The notes under the pieces: model-generated
What the model saw: the letters and a program-made list of their open reading frames with translations, nothing else
The model's database searches: none
What the model was told of the DNA's origin: nothing
Shown: positions 42,546 to 50,569 of the stretch, one piece after another
How the letters are laid out: each line of letters starts with the position of its first letter
How positions within the stretch are numbered: position 1 is the first letter of the stretch
Position numbers and translations under genes: made by a program
Origin: an uncultured Collinsella sp.
GTDB taxonomy: Bacteria; Actinomycetota; Coriobacteriia; Coriobacteriales; Coriobacteriaceae
Direction: 5' to 3'
DNA: 64,000 bases
Assembly (NCBI GenBank): GCA_900541725.1
Contig: UQLB01000001.1
Coordinates: 1-64,000, forward strand

Positions 42546-43694
42546 TTAATCGAGGATATCGTCGAGGGCACTCTTGATACGGTCGGTCACCGACTTCTTA
42601 CCGGAAGCGACGTCATCGCCCATCTCATCGGCAAAAGCACGGAGCAGCTCGTGTTGCTTATTGGAAAGATTGGTGGGAACGACCACGCGCAGTTGCACGA
42701 TCAGGCGACCACGCGAACCGCCACCGCCAATGCGCGGCATGCCGTAATTATTGACGCTCACGGTGTCGCCGTACTGTGTACCAGCAGGGACCGTCACCTT
42801 GACGACCTCATCGGGCATAATGCCCTCGACCTCGATCTCGCAGCCGAGCGCTGCCTGCGCAATCGAAATATCGCTCACGAGGTACAGGTCGTCACCGTTG
42901 CGCTTAAAACGCTCGTGGTCGGCGACGCGCACGTTGACGACCAGGTCGCCCGAGGGCTCGCCGCGAAGGCCAGCCTCGCCAAAGCCGCTCACGCGCAGCT
43001 GGCGACCGGTCGAAACGCCGGCGGGGATATCGATGTCGATCTTTTCATGCGAAGGCGTGCGGCCCTGACCGTCGCAGGTCTCGCAGGGATGATCGATGAC
43101 CGTGCCCTCGCCGTGGCAGTCGGGACAAGGCGAAGAGGACTGAACCTGGCCCAGGAACGAACGCTGGACCGTCGTGACATAGCCCGTGCCGTGGCAGCGG
43201 CTGCACTGCTTTTCCTGCGCGCCCTCGGCCCTACCGGTGCCATTGCAATCCTCACAGGGAGCAAGGCGGTCATAGCTGATCGTCTTTTTGCACCCGAGTG
43301 CCGCCTCCTCGAGCGTCACCGAAAGGGAGATGGCCATGTCGCGGCCGCGACGACGCTCACGGCGATTTCGGGCGCCACCGCCGGCACCGCCGCCAAAGAA
43401 CGACGAGAAGAGGTCGTCCATGCCCATGCCGCCAAAGATATCGTTAATGTCGACGTAGCCCGAACCACCAGGGCCGTCGGCAATGCCGTAACGGTCGTAG
43501 TTAGCACGCTTCTGCTCATCGGAAAGAACGGAATATGCCTCGTTGAGCTCTTTGAACTTGGCCTCGGCCTCGGGGTCGTCCGAAACGTCCGGGTGTACGG
43601 TACGGGCCTTCTTTAGAAACGCGCGCTTAATCGTCCGCGCGTCGGCATCCTTGTCGACGCCAAGCACCTCGTAGTAATCCCTATTTTCCGACAC
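42546..43694 (-). CDS. dnaJ: chaperone DnaJ
   Basis: This 382-residue co-chaperone stimulates DnaK. The J domain has HPD near 34-36, followed by a Gly-rich segment. Four zinc-finger repeats are visible (CEDCNGTG, CSRCHGTG, CPDCHGEG, CETCDGQG), and both substrate-binding C-terminal domains are complete. The GTG at 43694 is the likely start (MSENRDYYEVLG), 8 bases after AAGG. No hrcA, grpE or dnaK is nearby, unlike in many Gram-positives. Confidence 0.95.
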   Translation of the reverse strand: MSENRDYYEVLGVDKDADARTIKRAFLKKARTVHPDVSDDPEAEAKFKELNEAYSVLSDEQKRANYDRYGIADGPGGSGYVDINDIFGGMGMDDLFSSFFGGGAGGGARNRRERRRGRDMAISLSVTLEEAALGCKKTISYDRLAPCEDCNGTGRAEGAQEKQCSRCHGTGYVTTVQRSFLGQVQSSSPCPDCHGEGTVIDHPCETCDGQGRTPSHEKIDIDIPAGVSTGRQLRVSGFGEAGLRGEPSGDLVVNVRVADHERFKRNGDDLYLVSDISIAQAALGCEIEVEGIMPDEVVKVTVPAGTQYGDTVSVNNYGMPRIGGGGSRGRLIVQLRVVVPTNLSNKQHELLRAFADEMGDDVASGKKSVTDRIKSALDDILD

Positions 43695-43775
43695 GACCGA
43701 ATCCTTCCGACTTTCATTATTGTCACAGTGCGTCCTATACCCAAGCTGGGCCGGCCGCAAACAGAGGGTTTGATG

Positions 43776-44879
43776 TTATTGCATTGCGTAGGGTGAAAGC
43801 ATGGCACGTTGCGAGCAGCTCGCAAACCAAACCGACACGAGCGCAAACATAAATCCGTTGGCAAAACCGTTGGCAAACTGCATCGCGCCGCGCTTCCACC
43901 ACAGCAGGCTGCGGTGCAGCACGCCGTCCGAGAGCACCATGAACAGGCCCATGGCAAACGGAATAAAGCACATCACGGCAAAGGCCGAGAACACGCCCGA
44001 GATGGCCGATAGCACCAAAAACGGCGCCACGATGCCCATCAGGTAAAAACCGGTACGGGCCTTGCCTTCCAGGCGCTCGGCCTCAACATGGGCGCGACCG
44101 ACCAGATCACCGCCAGAGGCGCCGTTGGTGCCGGCATGACCCATGCCGCCAATACGGACCTCGTCGCCATCGTGCGTGCCGGCGGGAAACTCAATCGTCT
44201 GCTCGGAGGTCACACGGGTCCGCCCGCTGCCGCCGCAATCGGGACAGGGGTCGGCGACGACCTTACCGGAGCCACCGCACTCAGGGCAGACCGACTGGAA
44301 CGTGCCGGCACCAAACAGAAAGGACAGGTCGACATCGATGTGGCCGCGACCACCGCAGCTCGGGCAGGTATGGGCATGCTCAGACGAAACGGAGCCCGAG
44401 CCACCGCAATGACCGCAGGTATCGAAGCGCGTGTAGCGGACGGTCTTGCGGGCACCGCCCTTGGCCTCCTTGGCGTCGAGCTTAATATCGACGACCACGT
44501 TGGCGCCGTTCTCGGGATTATAGGCAGCCTGCCCGCGACGCGGCTGGCCCCAGGCTCCACCAAAGGGAAAACCACCCTCAAAAGGATTGCCGTACCCGGC
44601 GCCGCCGGCATAGCCGCCACCGTAGGGCGAGGCCGAAGGTGCACCCGCAAAGGGATTGCCAGAGCGCATAGCGTCGTAGCGCGCACGTTTTTGCTCATCC
44701 GAAAGCACGGCGTAGGCCTCGGAAACCTCTTTAAACTTTTCCTCGGCATCCGGCTCTTTGTTGACGTCCGGATGGAGCTTGCGGGCCTTTTGCTGAAAGG
44801 CCTTTTGAATATCACGCGAGGTGGCGTCCTTGGAGACACCCAGAATCTCGTAGTAATCTTTTTCGTTCATCGTCGCCAT
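43776..44879 (-). CDS. DnaJ-like protein with C-terminal membrane domain
   Basis: This 367-residue protein begins like DnaJ: a J domain with HPD near residue 38, a Gly/Phe/Ala-rich linker and four CxxCGGxG zinc repeats. The first C-terminal beta domain breaks off after EVRIGGMGHAGTNGASGGDL. In place of the rest there are about 100 residues with three membrane helices (MGIVAPFLVLSAISGVFSAF, then FIPFAMGLFMVLSD and a final FMFALVSVWFASC). The domains that hold substrate and dimerise DnaJ are therefore missing. It is probably a membrane-tethered DnaK recruiter. It lies directly upstream of a normal dnaJ, as a diverged tandem copy. The ATG at 44879 follows AGGAGG. Confidence 0.85.
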   Translation of the reverse strand: MATMNEKDYYEILGVSKDATSRDIQKAFQQKARKLHPDVNKEPDAEEKFKEVSEAYAVLSDEQKRARYDAMRSGNPFAGAPSASPYGGGYAGGAGYGNPFEGGFPFGGAWGQPRRGQAAYNPENGANVVVDIKLDAKEAKGGARKTVRYTRFDTCGHCGGSGSVSSEHAHTCPSCGGRGHIDVDLSFLFGAGTFQSVCPECGGSGKVVADPCPDCGGSGRTRVTSEQTIEFPAGTHDGDEVRIGGMGHAGTNGASGGDLVGRAHVEAERLEGKARTGFYLMGIVAPFLVLSAISGVFSAFAVMCFIPFAMGLFMVLSDGVLHRSLLWWKRGAMQFANGFANGFMFALVSVWFASCSQRAMLSPYAMQ

Positions 44880-44937
44880 GCGCGGCAACCTCCTGCTCAC
44901 AGCAGCGTATATATTCCGGTAATTCTACCCGAGCGGC

Positions 44938-46170
44938 CTAAGCTAGATCCCAAAACAGCTCGAACAGAACATTTCCATCGAGCCAGCCCAAGTGGGTCGG
45001 CGCCAGACGAGCTCGAACATGGCCCGCGACGACATCTGCCGAAGTGAAGGGTCCCTCATGGACCCCGAACGTCTCGGGCACCCAAGTGGCAAGACCCAAT
45101 TCGAGTGCGCGATCGCAGGCGGCTGTCAGCTCATCGGCCGGGATGACACGAGCCGCGCAAACCAGCAGGTCGGACGCGACACCGCGCGTCATGCGGCAAG
45201 CAAGCATCAGGTCTTCGGCCGCAGCCTCACGCTGCGACAGATATTCGGCCTCGAACGCCGTCGCGTCATCGTCACGTTGCACCAGACGCACGCGGTACGA
45301 ATCGCCTCGAGAAAACACGCCGGGGAACAAACCTGTAAGACGGTCGAAATACTCGGCGTCGAGCATGCCCGCGGCAGAACGACCCAGGCCCAGGTAGCCC
45401 CGTCCGGTCCAGTAGGCAATGTTATGGGCGCACTCATGGCCGTCGAGCGCGTAGCTCGCCACCTCATACGGGTGATAGCCGGCGGCACCCAGGAGCTCGC
45501 GTGCCACGTCCATGCATGCGGCCTGAAAATCCTCATCAGGCTCGAGCGACTCGTCGCGGCACGCCATGCGATAAAGGGGCGTCCCCTCCTCAAGCGTGAG
45601 CGGGTAGACCGACACATGATGCGGAGCCGCCGCCAGCACGCCATCGAGCGTGCGCTTCCAACTCGCCGCGGTCTGCCCGGGAAGTCCGCACATAAGGTCG
45701 CACGACACGTCAAGCCCAGCGTTCTTGACCGTCGCGATGGCGGCGAGCGCCCGATCGGCATCGTGAATACGGCCGATGGCGGTAAGTTCGGTGTTATCGA
45801 GCGTTTGCACGCCCAGAGAGACGCGTGTGACACCAACCTTGGCAAGCGTAGTGGCAAGCTCGGCGGTCAGCGACTCGGGATTGGCCTCGCAGGTAAACTC
45901 AACGGGGGCGCACCACGCACGAATACACCGCGTCAGCTCCACCAGGCGCTCCCCCGCCAGCGAAGGCGTACCGCCACCAATATAGACGGTGCGGATCTGG
46001 TCAAGGGCCCCAGCCTTGCCAAAAGCATCGAGGCGCGCGAACAACTGCTCAAAATAGACATCGAGCGCAGCGCTCAAGTCGCACGGAGCAAAACTGCGCG
46101 AGTCAAAGTCGCAGTACCGGCACTTTTGGGCGCAAAACGGCACGTGCACGTACAGCGCGGTAACGGCCAC
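44938..46170 (-). CDS. hemW: heme chaperone HemW
   Basis: This 410-residue radical-SAM protein starts ALYVHVPFCAQKCRYCDF, giving CxxxCxxC, followed by YIGGGTPS and the typical HemW segment YEINVS-like C-terminus (GRGYLGLGRSAAGML). HemW proteins bind heme and are usually misannotated as coproporphyrinogen oxidases. The extra HemN N-terminal extension is absent. It follows dusB by 2 bases. Confidence 0.93.
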   Translation of the reverse strand: MAVTALYVHVPFCAQKCRYCDFDSRSFAPCDLSAALDVYFEQLFARLDAFGKAGALDQIRTVYIGGGTPSLAGERLVELTRCIRAWCAPVEFTCEANPESLTAELATTLAKVGVTRVSLGVQTLDNTELTAIGRIHDADRALAAIATVKNAGLDVSCDLMCGLPGQTAASWKRTLDGVLAAAPHHVSVYPLTLEEGTPLYRMACRDESLEPDEDFQAACMDVARELLGAAGYHPYEVASYALDGHECAHNIAYWTGRGYLGLGRSAAGMLDAEYFDRLTGLFPGVFSRGDSYRVRLVQRDDDATAFEAEYLSQREAAAEDLMLACRMTRGVASDLLVCAARVIPADELTAACDRALELGLATWVPETFGVHEGPFTSADVVAGHVRARLAPTHLGWLDGNVLFELFWDLA

Positions 46171-46172
46171 CC

Positions 46173-47216
46173 TTAAGCCTCCAGCGGATGAGGGGGCACC
46201 AATTCGCCGGCGGCAAGGGCAGCCTCGCAGGCCACCACATCGCGCTCGATCTCATCAACCAGAGCCATGAACTCCTCATACGTGGAGCAGCGCACCACAT
46301 GGGCACGCCAAGCGGCGGCATGGGGCATGCCTTTTAAGTACCAGCTTGCGTACGTACGGGCACGCGACATGAGCGGCAGGAGCTCATGCGTCAGCGTTAG
46401 GTGCTCACGCAGGGCGTCTAAGCGCTCGACGGAGCTGCGCGCCGGCACCGGCGTGCCATCGAGCGCAAGGGCGCGAGCATCACCAAAGACCCAGGGGTTG
46501 CCATAGATGCCGCGCGCGATAAACACCGCGCTGGCACCCGAGTCGCGCAGATGCTCCGCGGCATCCTCGGCGCAGAACACATCGCCCGAACCGATCACGG
46601 GAATCTCGACAGCGTCGGCAACCTCATCGACGACAGACCAATCGGCCTGCCCCGTATAGAGCTGCGTGGCACAACGACCGTGCACGGCAACTGCGGAGGC
46701 GCCCGCCCCTTCGAGCATCTGGGCAAACGTTGCGGCGTTGCGGTCCTCGGCATAAAAGCCCTTGCGGATCTTTACGGTCACGGGCACATGCGCCGCGCCC
46801 ACCGCCGCCTCGACGATCTTCTCGGCCAAATCGGGCGTGCGCATAAGGGCAGAGCCCTCGCCCTTGGTGACAACCTTTCGGGCAGGACAGGCCATGTTGA
46901 TATCGATGAGCGACAGGCGATCGCCCACACGCTCCTCGACGGCGGCGACGGCACTCGCAAACTGATCGGGCTTGGAGCCAAAGAGCTGCACGCAAATCTG
47001 CTGCTCCTCGTCGGCCGGCAGTACCAGACGCCACGTTTTGTTGCTGGCATAGGCAAGGCCCGCCACGCTCACCATCTCGCTGTAGGCAAGGTTGGCACCG
47101 CGGCGGCGAGACATGATGCGGTAGGCGGGGTCGGTCACGCCCGCCATGGGAGCCATAAGGAACGGCTGCTCGGCATAGGCGCCCAGCAGCCGCTTGCTGT
47201 ATTCGGAAAGCGCCAT
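46173..47216 (-). CDS. dusB: tRNA-dihydrouridine synthase
   Basis: This 347-residue FMN enzyme reduces uridines in the tRNA D-loop. The TIM barrel starts FLMAPMAGVTDPAYR. The catalytic Cys is in DINMACPARK, and the FMN phosphate site is GSGDVF followed by IARGIYGNPW. It lies 4 bases after lepA and before hemW. Confidence 0.94.
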   Translation of the reverse strand: MALSEYSKRLLGAYAEQPFLMAPMAGVTDPAYRIMSRRRGANLAYSEMVSVAGLAYASNKTWRLVLPADEEQQICVQLFGSKPDQFASAVAAVEERVGDRLSLIDINMACPARKVVTKGEGSALMRTPDLAEKIVEAAVGAAHVPVTVKIRKGFYAEDRNAATFAQMLEGAGASAVAVHGRCATQLYTGQADWSVVDEVADAVEIPVIGSGDVFCAEDAAEHLRDSGASAVFIARGIYGNPWVFGDARALALDGTPVPARSSVERLDALREHLTLTHELLPLMSRARTYASWYLKGMPHAAAWRAHVVRCSTYEEFMALVDEIERDVVACEAALAAGELVPPHPLEA

Positions 47217-47220
47217 AGAC

Positions 47221-49032
47221 CTACTCGTCCACCTTGAGGATCGCCATAAAGGCCTCCTGCGGGACCTCGACCGATCCGATGGCCTTCATGCGCTTCTTGC
47301 CCTCTTTCTGCTTCTCGAGCAGCTTGCGCTTACGCGAGATATCGCCGCCGTAGCACTTGGCAAGAACGTCCTTGCGACGCGCTTTGACGGTGGAACGGGC
47401 GATGATCTTGTTACCGATAGCACCCTGGATGGGCACCTCGAACAGCTGACGCGGAATAATCTCCTTGAGCTTGTCGCATAGGCCGCGGGCAAGACCGTAG
47501 GCCTTGTCCTTGTGGACGATAAAAGACAGCGCGTCCACCTCGTCGCCCGAAAGCAAGATATCAAGCTTCACGAGCTCGGAGGGACGATACTCGTTGAACT
47601 CGTAGTCGAGCGAGGCATAGCCCTTGGTACGGCTCTTGAGCTGGTCAAAGAAGTCCAAAATGAGCTCGGCAAGCGGCATATCGAAGCGCATCTCGACCGA
47701 TTTGCTCGTGAGATGGATCATGTCGGTCGTCACGCCGCGGTGCTCGATGGCGAGCTGCATGACGGCACCCGTATACTCGGGCGGACAGATGATCTTGGCC
47801 TTGAGGTAGGGTTCCTCGATACGCTCGATACGTGTGGGCTCGGGCAGGTCCTGCGGGCTGCGGACATCGATCATCTCGCCATCGGTCTTGTACACGTGAT
47901 AGTCGACCGAAGGACTCGTGGCAATGAGGTCCAGATTGAACTCGCGCTCCAGGCGTTCCTTAACGACCTCCATATGCAGCAGGCCCAGGAAGCCCACGCG
48001 GAAGCCAAAGCCGAGCGCCACCGAGGTCTCGGGCTCCCACACCAACGACGGGTCGTTGACGTGTAGCTTATCGAGCGCGTCACGCAGGTTCTCGTAGTCC
48101 TTGTTATCGATCGGGAACAGGCCCGTATAAACCATGGGCTTGGCCTCGCGGTAGCCGGGAAGCGGCTCGGGGCAGGGATTCGACGCCCACGTGAGGGTAT
48201 CGCCCACGCGAACGGCCTCGGGGTCCTTCAGGCCCGTGACCACGTATCCGACCTCGCCGACCGTGAGCGCGTCGACCGGGGTCTCGGCGGGACGCTTGAC
48301 GCCCACGCCATCGACCAAAAAGTCGCCCTTTGCCTGCATCATGCGCAGGGTATCGCCCTTTTTGATGGAACCGTCAAAGACGCGGACCGTGGCGACGACG
48401 CCACGATACTCGTCGAAGTATGAATCCAGAATGAGTGCCTTGAGCGGCGCGTTCGCATCGCCCTTGGGCGGAGAGATCAAAAAGACAATGGACTCCAGCA
48501 GATCGTGGATGCCCTCGCCGGTCTTGCCCGAGACACACACGGCATCATCGGCAGGGATCGCCAGGTCATCCTCGATCTCGGTCTTAACCTCGTCGGGATG
48601 AGCCGAGGGCAGGTCGATCTTGTTGATGGCCGGCACAATGTCCAGATTGGCGTTCATGGCGAGCGTCGCGTTAGAGACGGTCTGCGCCTCAACGCCCTGC
48701 GTGGCGTCGACAACGAGCACCGCGCCCTCACAGGCTGCCAGCGAGCGCGAAACCTCATAGGTAAAGTCCACGTGGCCCGGCGTATCGATCAGATTGAACT
48801 GATACGTCTCGCCATCGTCGGCGTCATAGGACACGCGAACGGCATTGGACTTGATCGTGATGCCGCGCTCGCGCTCGATATCCATGGTGTCGAGCAGCTG
48901 CGACTCCATGTCGCGCTCGTCGACGGTATGGGTGAGCTCGAGAATGCGGTCACTGATCGTGGACTTGCCATGGTCGATGTGCGCAACAATCGAGAAGTTG
49001 CGGATGTGGGAAATGTCAATTGAAGTATTCAT
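47221..49032 (-). CDS. lepA: elongation factor 4
   Basis: This 603-residue translational GTPase acts on ribosome back-translocation or biogenesis. G motifs are AHIDHGKST, DTPGHVDF and NKIDLPSA. EF-G-like domains and the unique C-terminal domain (LVKLDILLSGDEVDALSFI, KKLKEIIPR-type tail) follow. The ATG at 49032 is chosen because family members start with a short MNTS-like leader; the 20 codons before it overlap the rpsT terminator. It starts the lepA-dusB-hemW-dnaJ run. Confidence 0.96.
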   Translation of the reverse strand: MNTSIDISHIRNFSIVAHIDHGKSTISDRILELTHTVDERDMESQLLDTMDIERERGITIKSNAVRVSYDADDGETYQFNLIDTPGHVDFTYEVSRSLAACEGAVLVVDATQGVEAQTVSNATLAMNANLDIVPAINKIDLPSAHPDEVKTEIEDDLAIPADDAVCVSGKTGEGIHDLLESIVFLISPPKGDANAPLKALILDSYFDEYRGVVATVRVFDGSIKKGDTLRMMQAKGDFLVDGVGVKRPAETPVDALTVGEVGYVVTGLKDPEAVRVGDTLTWASNPCPEPLPGYREAKPMVYTGLFPIDNKDYENLRDALDKLHVNDPSLVWEPETSVALGFGFRVGFLGLLHMEVVKERLEREFNLDLIATSPSVDYHVYKTDGEMIDVRSPQDLPEPTRIERIEEPYLKAKIICPPEYTGAVMQLAIEHRGVTTDMIHLTSKSVEMRFDMPLAELILDFFDQLKSRTKGYASLDYEFNEYRPSELVKLDILLSGDEVDALSFIVHKDKAYGLARGLCDKLKEIIPRQLFEVPIQGAIGNKIIARSTVKARRKDVLAKCYGGDISRKRKLLEKQKEGKKRMKAIGSVEVPQEAFMAILKVDE

Positions 49033-49060
49033 GGGGACTATCTTACCCGAGCGGTACAAA

Positions 49061-49094
49061 AAATGGAGCCTGTTCCATAAAACAGGCTCCATTT
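49061..49094 (-). terminator. rpsT terminator
   Basis: A 14-bp perfect stem (AAATGGAGCCTGTT/AACAGGCTCCATTT) is followed by TTTTT on the minus strand, between rpsT and lepA. Confidence 0.9.
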
Positions 49095-49128
49095 ATGCGC
49101 GTAATCTGTGTGGTGTGAAATTTACAAC

Positions 49129-49395
49129 TTAAGCGTTGATGCTGTTCACGAGCTTGGCAAGACCGGACTTGCGGTTGGAAGCCTGGTTCTTGTGGATAAC
49201 ATGCTTTGCGGCAGCCATGTCGAGACGCTTGGTGACGGTCTTGAGGGCAGCCTGGGCCTTCTCGGCGTCGCCCTCGGCGACGGCGGACTGGACGTGCTTG
49301 GTTAGCGTCTTGAGCTCGGACTTGACAGCCTTGTTACGCATGCGAGCTGCCTCATTGGTGCGGATACGCTTCTTCTGAGACTTGATGTTTGCCAC
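49129..49395 (-). CDS. rpsT: 30S ribosomal protein S20
   Basis: This 88-residue helical rRNA-binding protein reads ANIKSQKKRIRTNEAARMRN from residue 2. The start is GTG at 49395, preceded by AAAGGA; no ATG fits. It is monocistronic with its own terminator. Confidence 0.96.
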   Translation of the reverse strand: MANIKSQKKRIRTNEAARMRNKAVKSELKTLTKHVQSAVAEGDAEKAQAALKTVTKRLDMAAAKHVIHKNQASNRKSGLAKLVNSINA

Positions 49396-49528
49396 TTCTG
49401 GAGTTCCTTTCGAGTTCCTTGCAAAAAATGTATGACACCTCTGAGACACGGTGAGGTCATGCAAGCGCTTACTATAGCACGCTCCCCCTCAAAGGGATAG
49501 AACGAATTTGTCAAATAGGCAGGTATCA

Positions 49529-50491
49529 TCACGATTTTCTCAAGATGTTCGTAATCCAGAGCAAAAGCGCGGTCTGAGAATCGGCCGAACCCTTGAGCGC
49601 GAGCTCCACATCAACGGCACCCTCGAGCGCTGCGACGAGCTCTGCCATCGAAAAGCGACGTGCCCAGGTCAGGTGATTCTTGACCTGCCAGGACTGGAGT
49701 TTGAGCGTTGCGGCCAGCTCACGACCCTGTCCGCGCGCATCGAGCGCCTTGGCAACGATAAGCTCGCGAATGCGGCCGCACAGCAATGTGTACGTCCACA
49801 CGTAGCTCTTGGCGGGCATTAGATTGAAGAGCTCGAGCGAACGGCGCATGTCACGGGCCGAGACCGCATTGAGAAAGTCCCAGGGTTGAACCTCGGCCGT
49901 TCGTACAATCCAGCGCTCAACGTCGGCAAGCTCAATCTGGGGCGCCTCGACCATCTGGGCAAGCTTAGCCAAGTCGTTATCGAGCATGCGAGTGTTTTCA
50001 CCCGAACGCGAAACGAGCTCCTCGGCGGCCGCCGTCGAGATCGACTTGCCGTGCTGCGTCGCCATCTGTTGCACGCGGCGCGGTAACTCCCAGCGCTTGG
50101 TGCCGGAGCAATCGATCACGGCCTTCTTGTCGATTTTGGCGATCGCCTTATACAGGCGCGTGTTCTTGGCAAGCGAGTCGGCGATGATGAGGCAGACCGT
50201 CGTGGGGCTGGGACTCGCCAGATAGTCGACAAGCGACTCCGAGACCGCCTTAGCGAGCTTTGAGCAGCCATCAAGGATTACCAAGCGAAACTCGCTGCCC
50301 ATCGGAAAGGTGTTAAGCGATCCGATAATGGACTCGATATCGGGGTCCTTGGTCATGTCGCGCTCGTCGAGGTTGAACTCGACCATTCCCGACTTTTCCA
50401 GACGCGCCTTCATACGCGAGACGGCGTGATCGCGCTTGACGCCGTCGGTACCGACGATCAGATATGCCGGCAGCAGACCGGTTTCGGACAT
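49529..50491 (-). CDS. holA: DNA polymerase III subunit delta
   Basis: This 320-residue clamp-loader subunit opens the beta clamp. It starts LLPAYLIVGTDGVKRDHAV and has the degenerate AAA+ fold with LVILDGCSKLAK and the C-terminal collar (QSWQVKNHLTWARRFSMAEL). The ATG at 50491 follows GGGAGGGGAG. It lies downstream of comEC, the common comEC-holA-rpsT order. Confidence 0.94.
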   Translation of the reverse strand: MSETGLLPAYLIVGTDGVKRDHAVSRMKARLEKSGMVEFNLDERDMTKDPDIESIIGSLNTFPMGSEFRLVILDGCSKLAKAVSESLVDYLASPSPTTVCLIIADSLAKNTRLYKAIAKIDKKAVIDCSGTKRWELPRRVQQMATQHGKSISTAAAEELVSRSGENTRMLDNDLAKLAQMVEAPQIELADVERWIVRTAEVQPWDFLNAVSARDMRRSLELFNLMPAKSYVWTYTLLCGRIRELIVAKALDARGQGRELAATLKLQSWQVKNHLTWARRFSMAELVAALEGAVDVELALKGSADSQTALLLWITNILRKS

Positions 50492-50569
50492 TACGCTCCC
50501 CTCCCGCAGGCCTTCGTATTCGTTCCGTGCCATTCTAGCCCAGGGGCCCACCACACGCCATCGACGTCG

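Noticed and set aside
41199..43616. 805-codon plus-strand open frame
   Set aside because: Antisense to mtaB and dnaJ; composition typical of a shadow frame.
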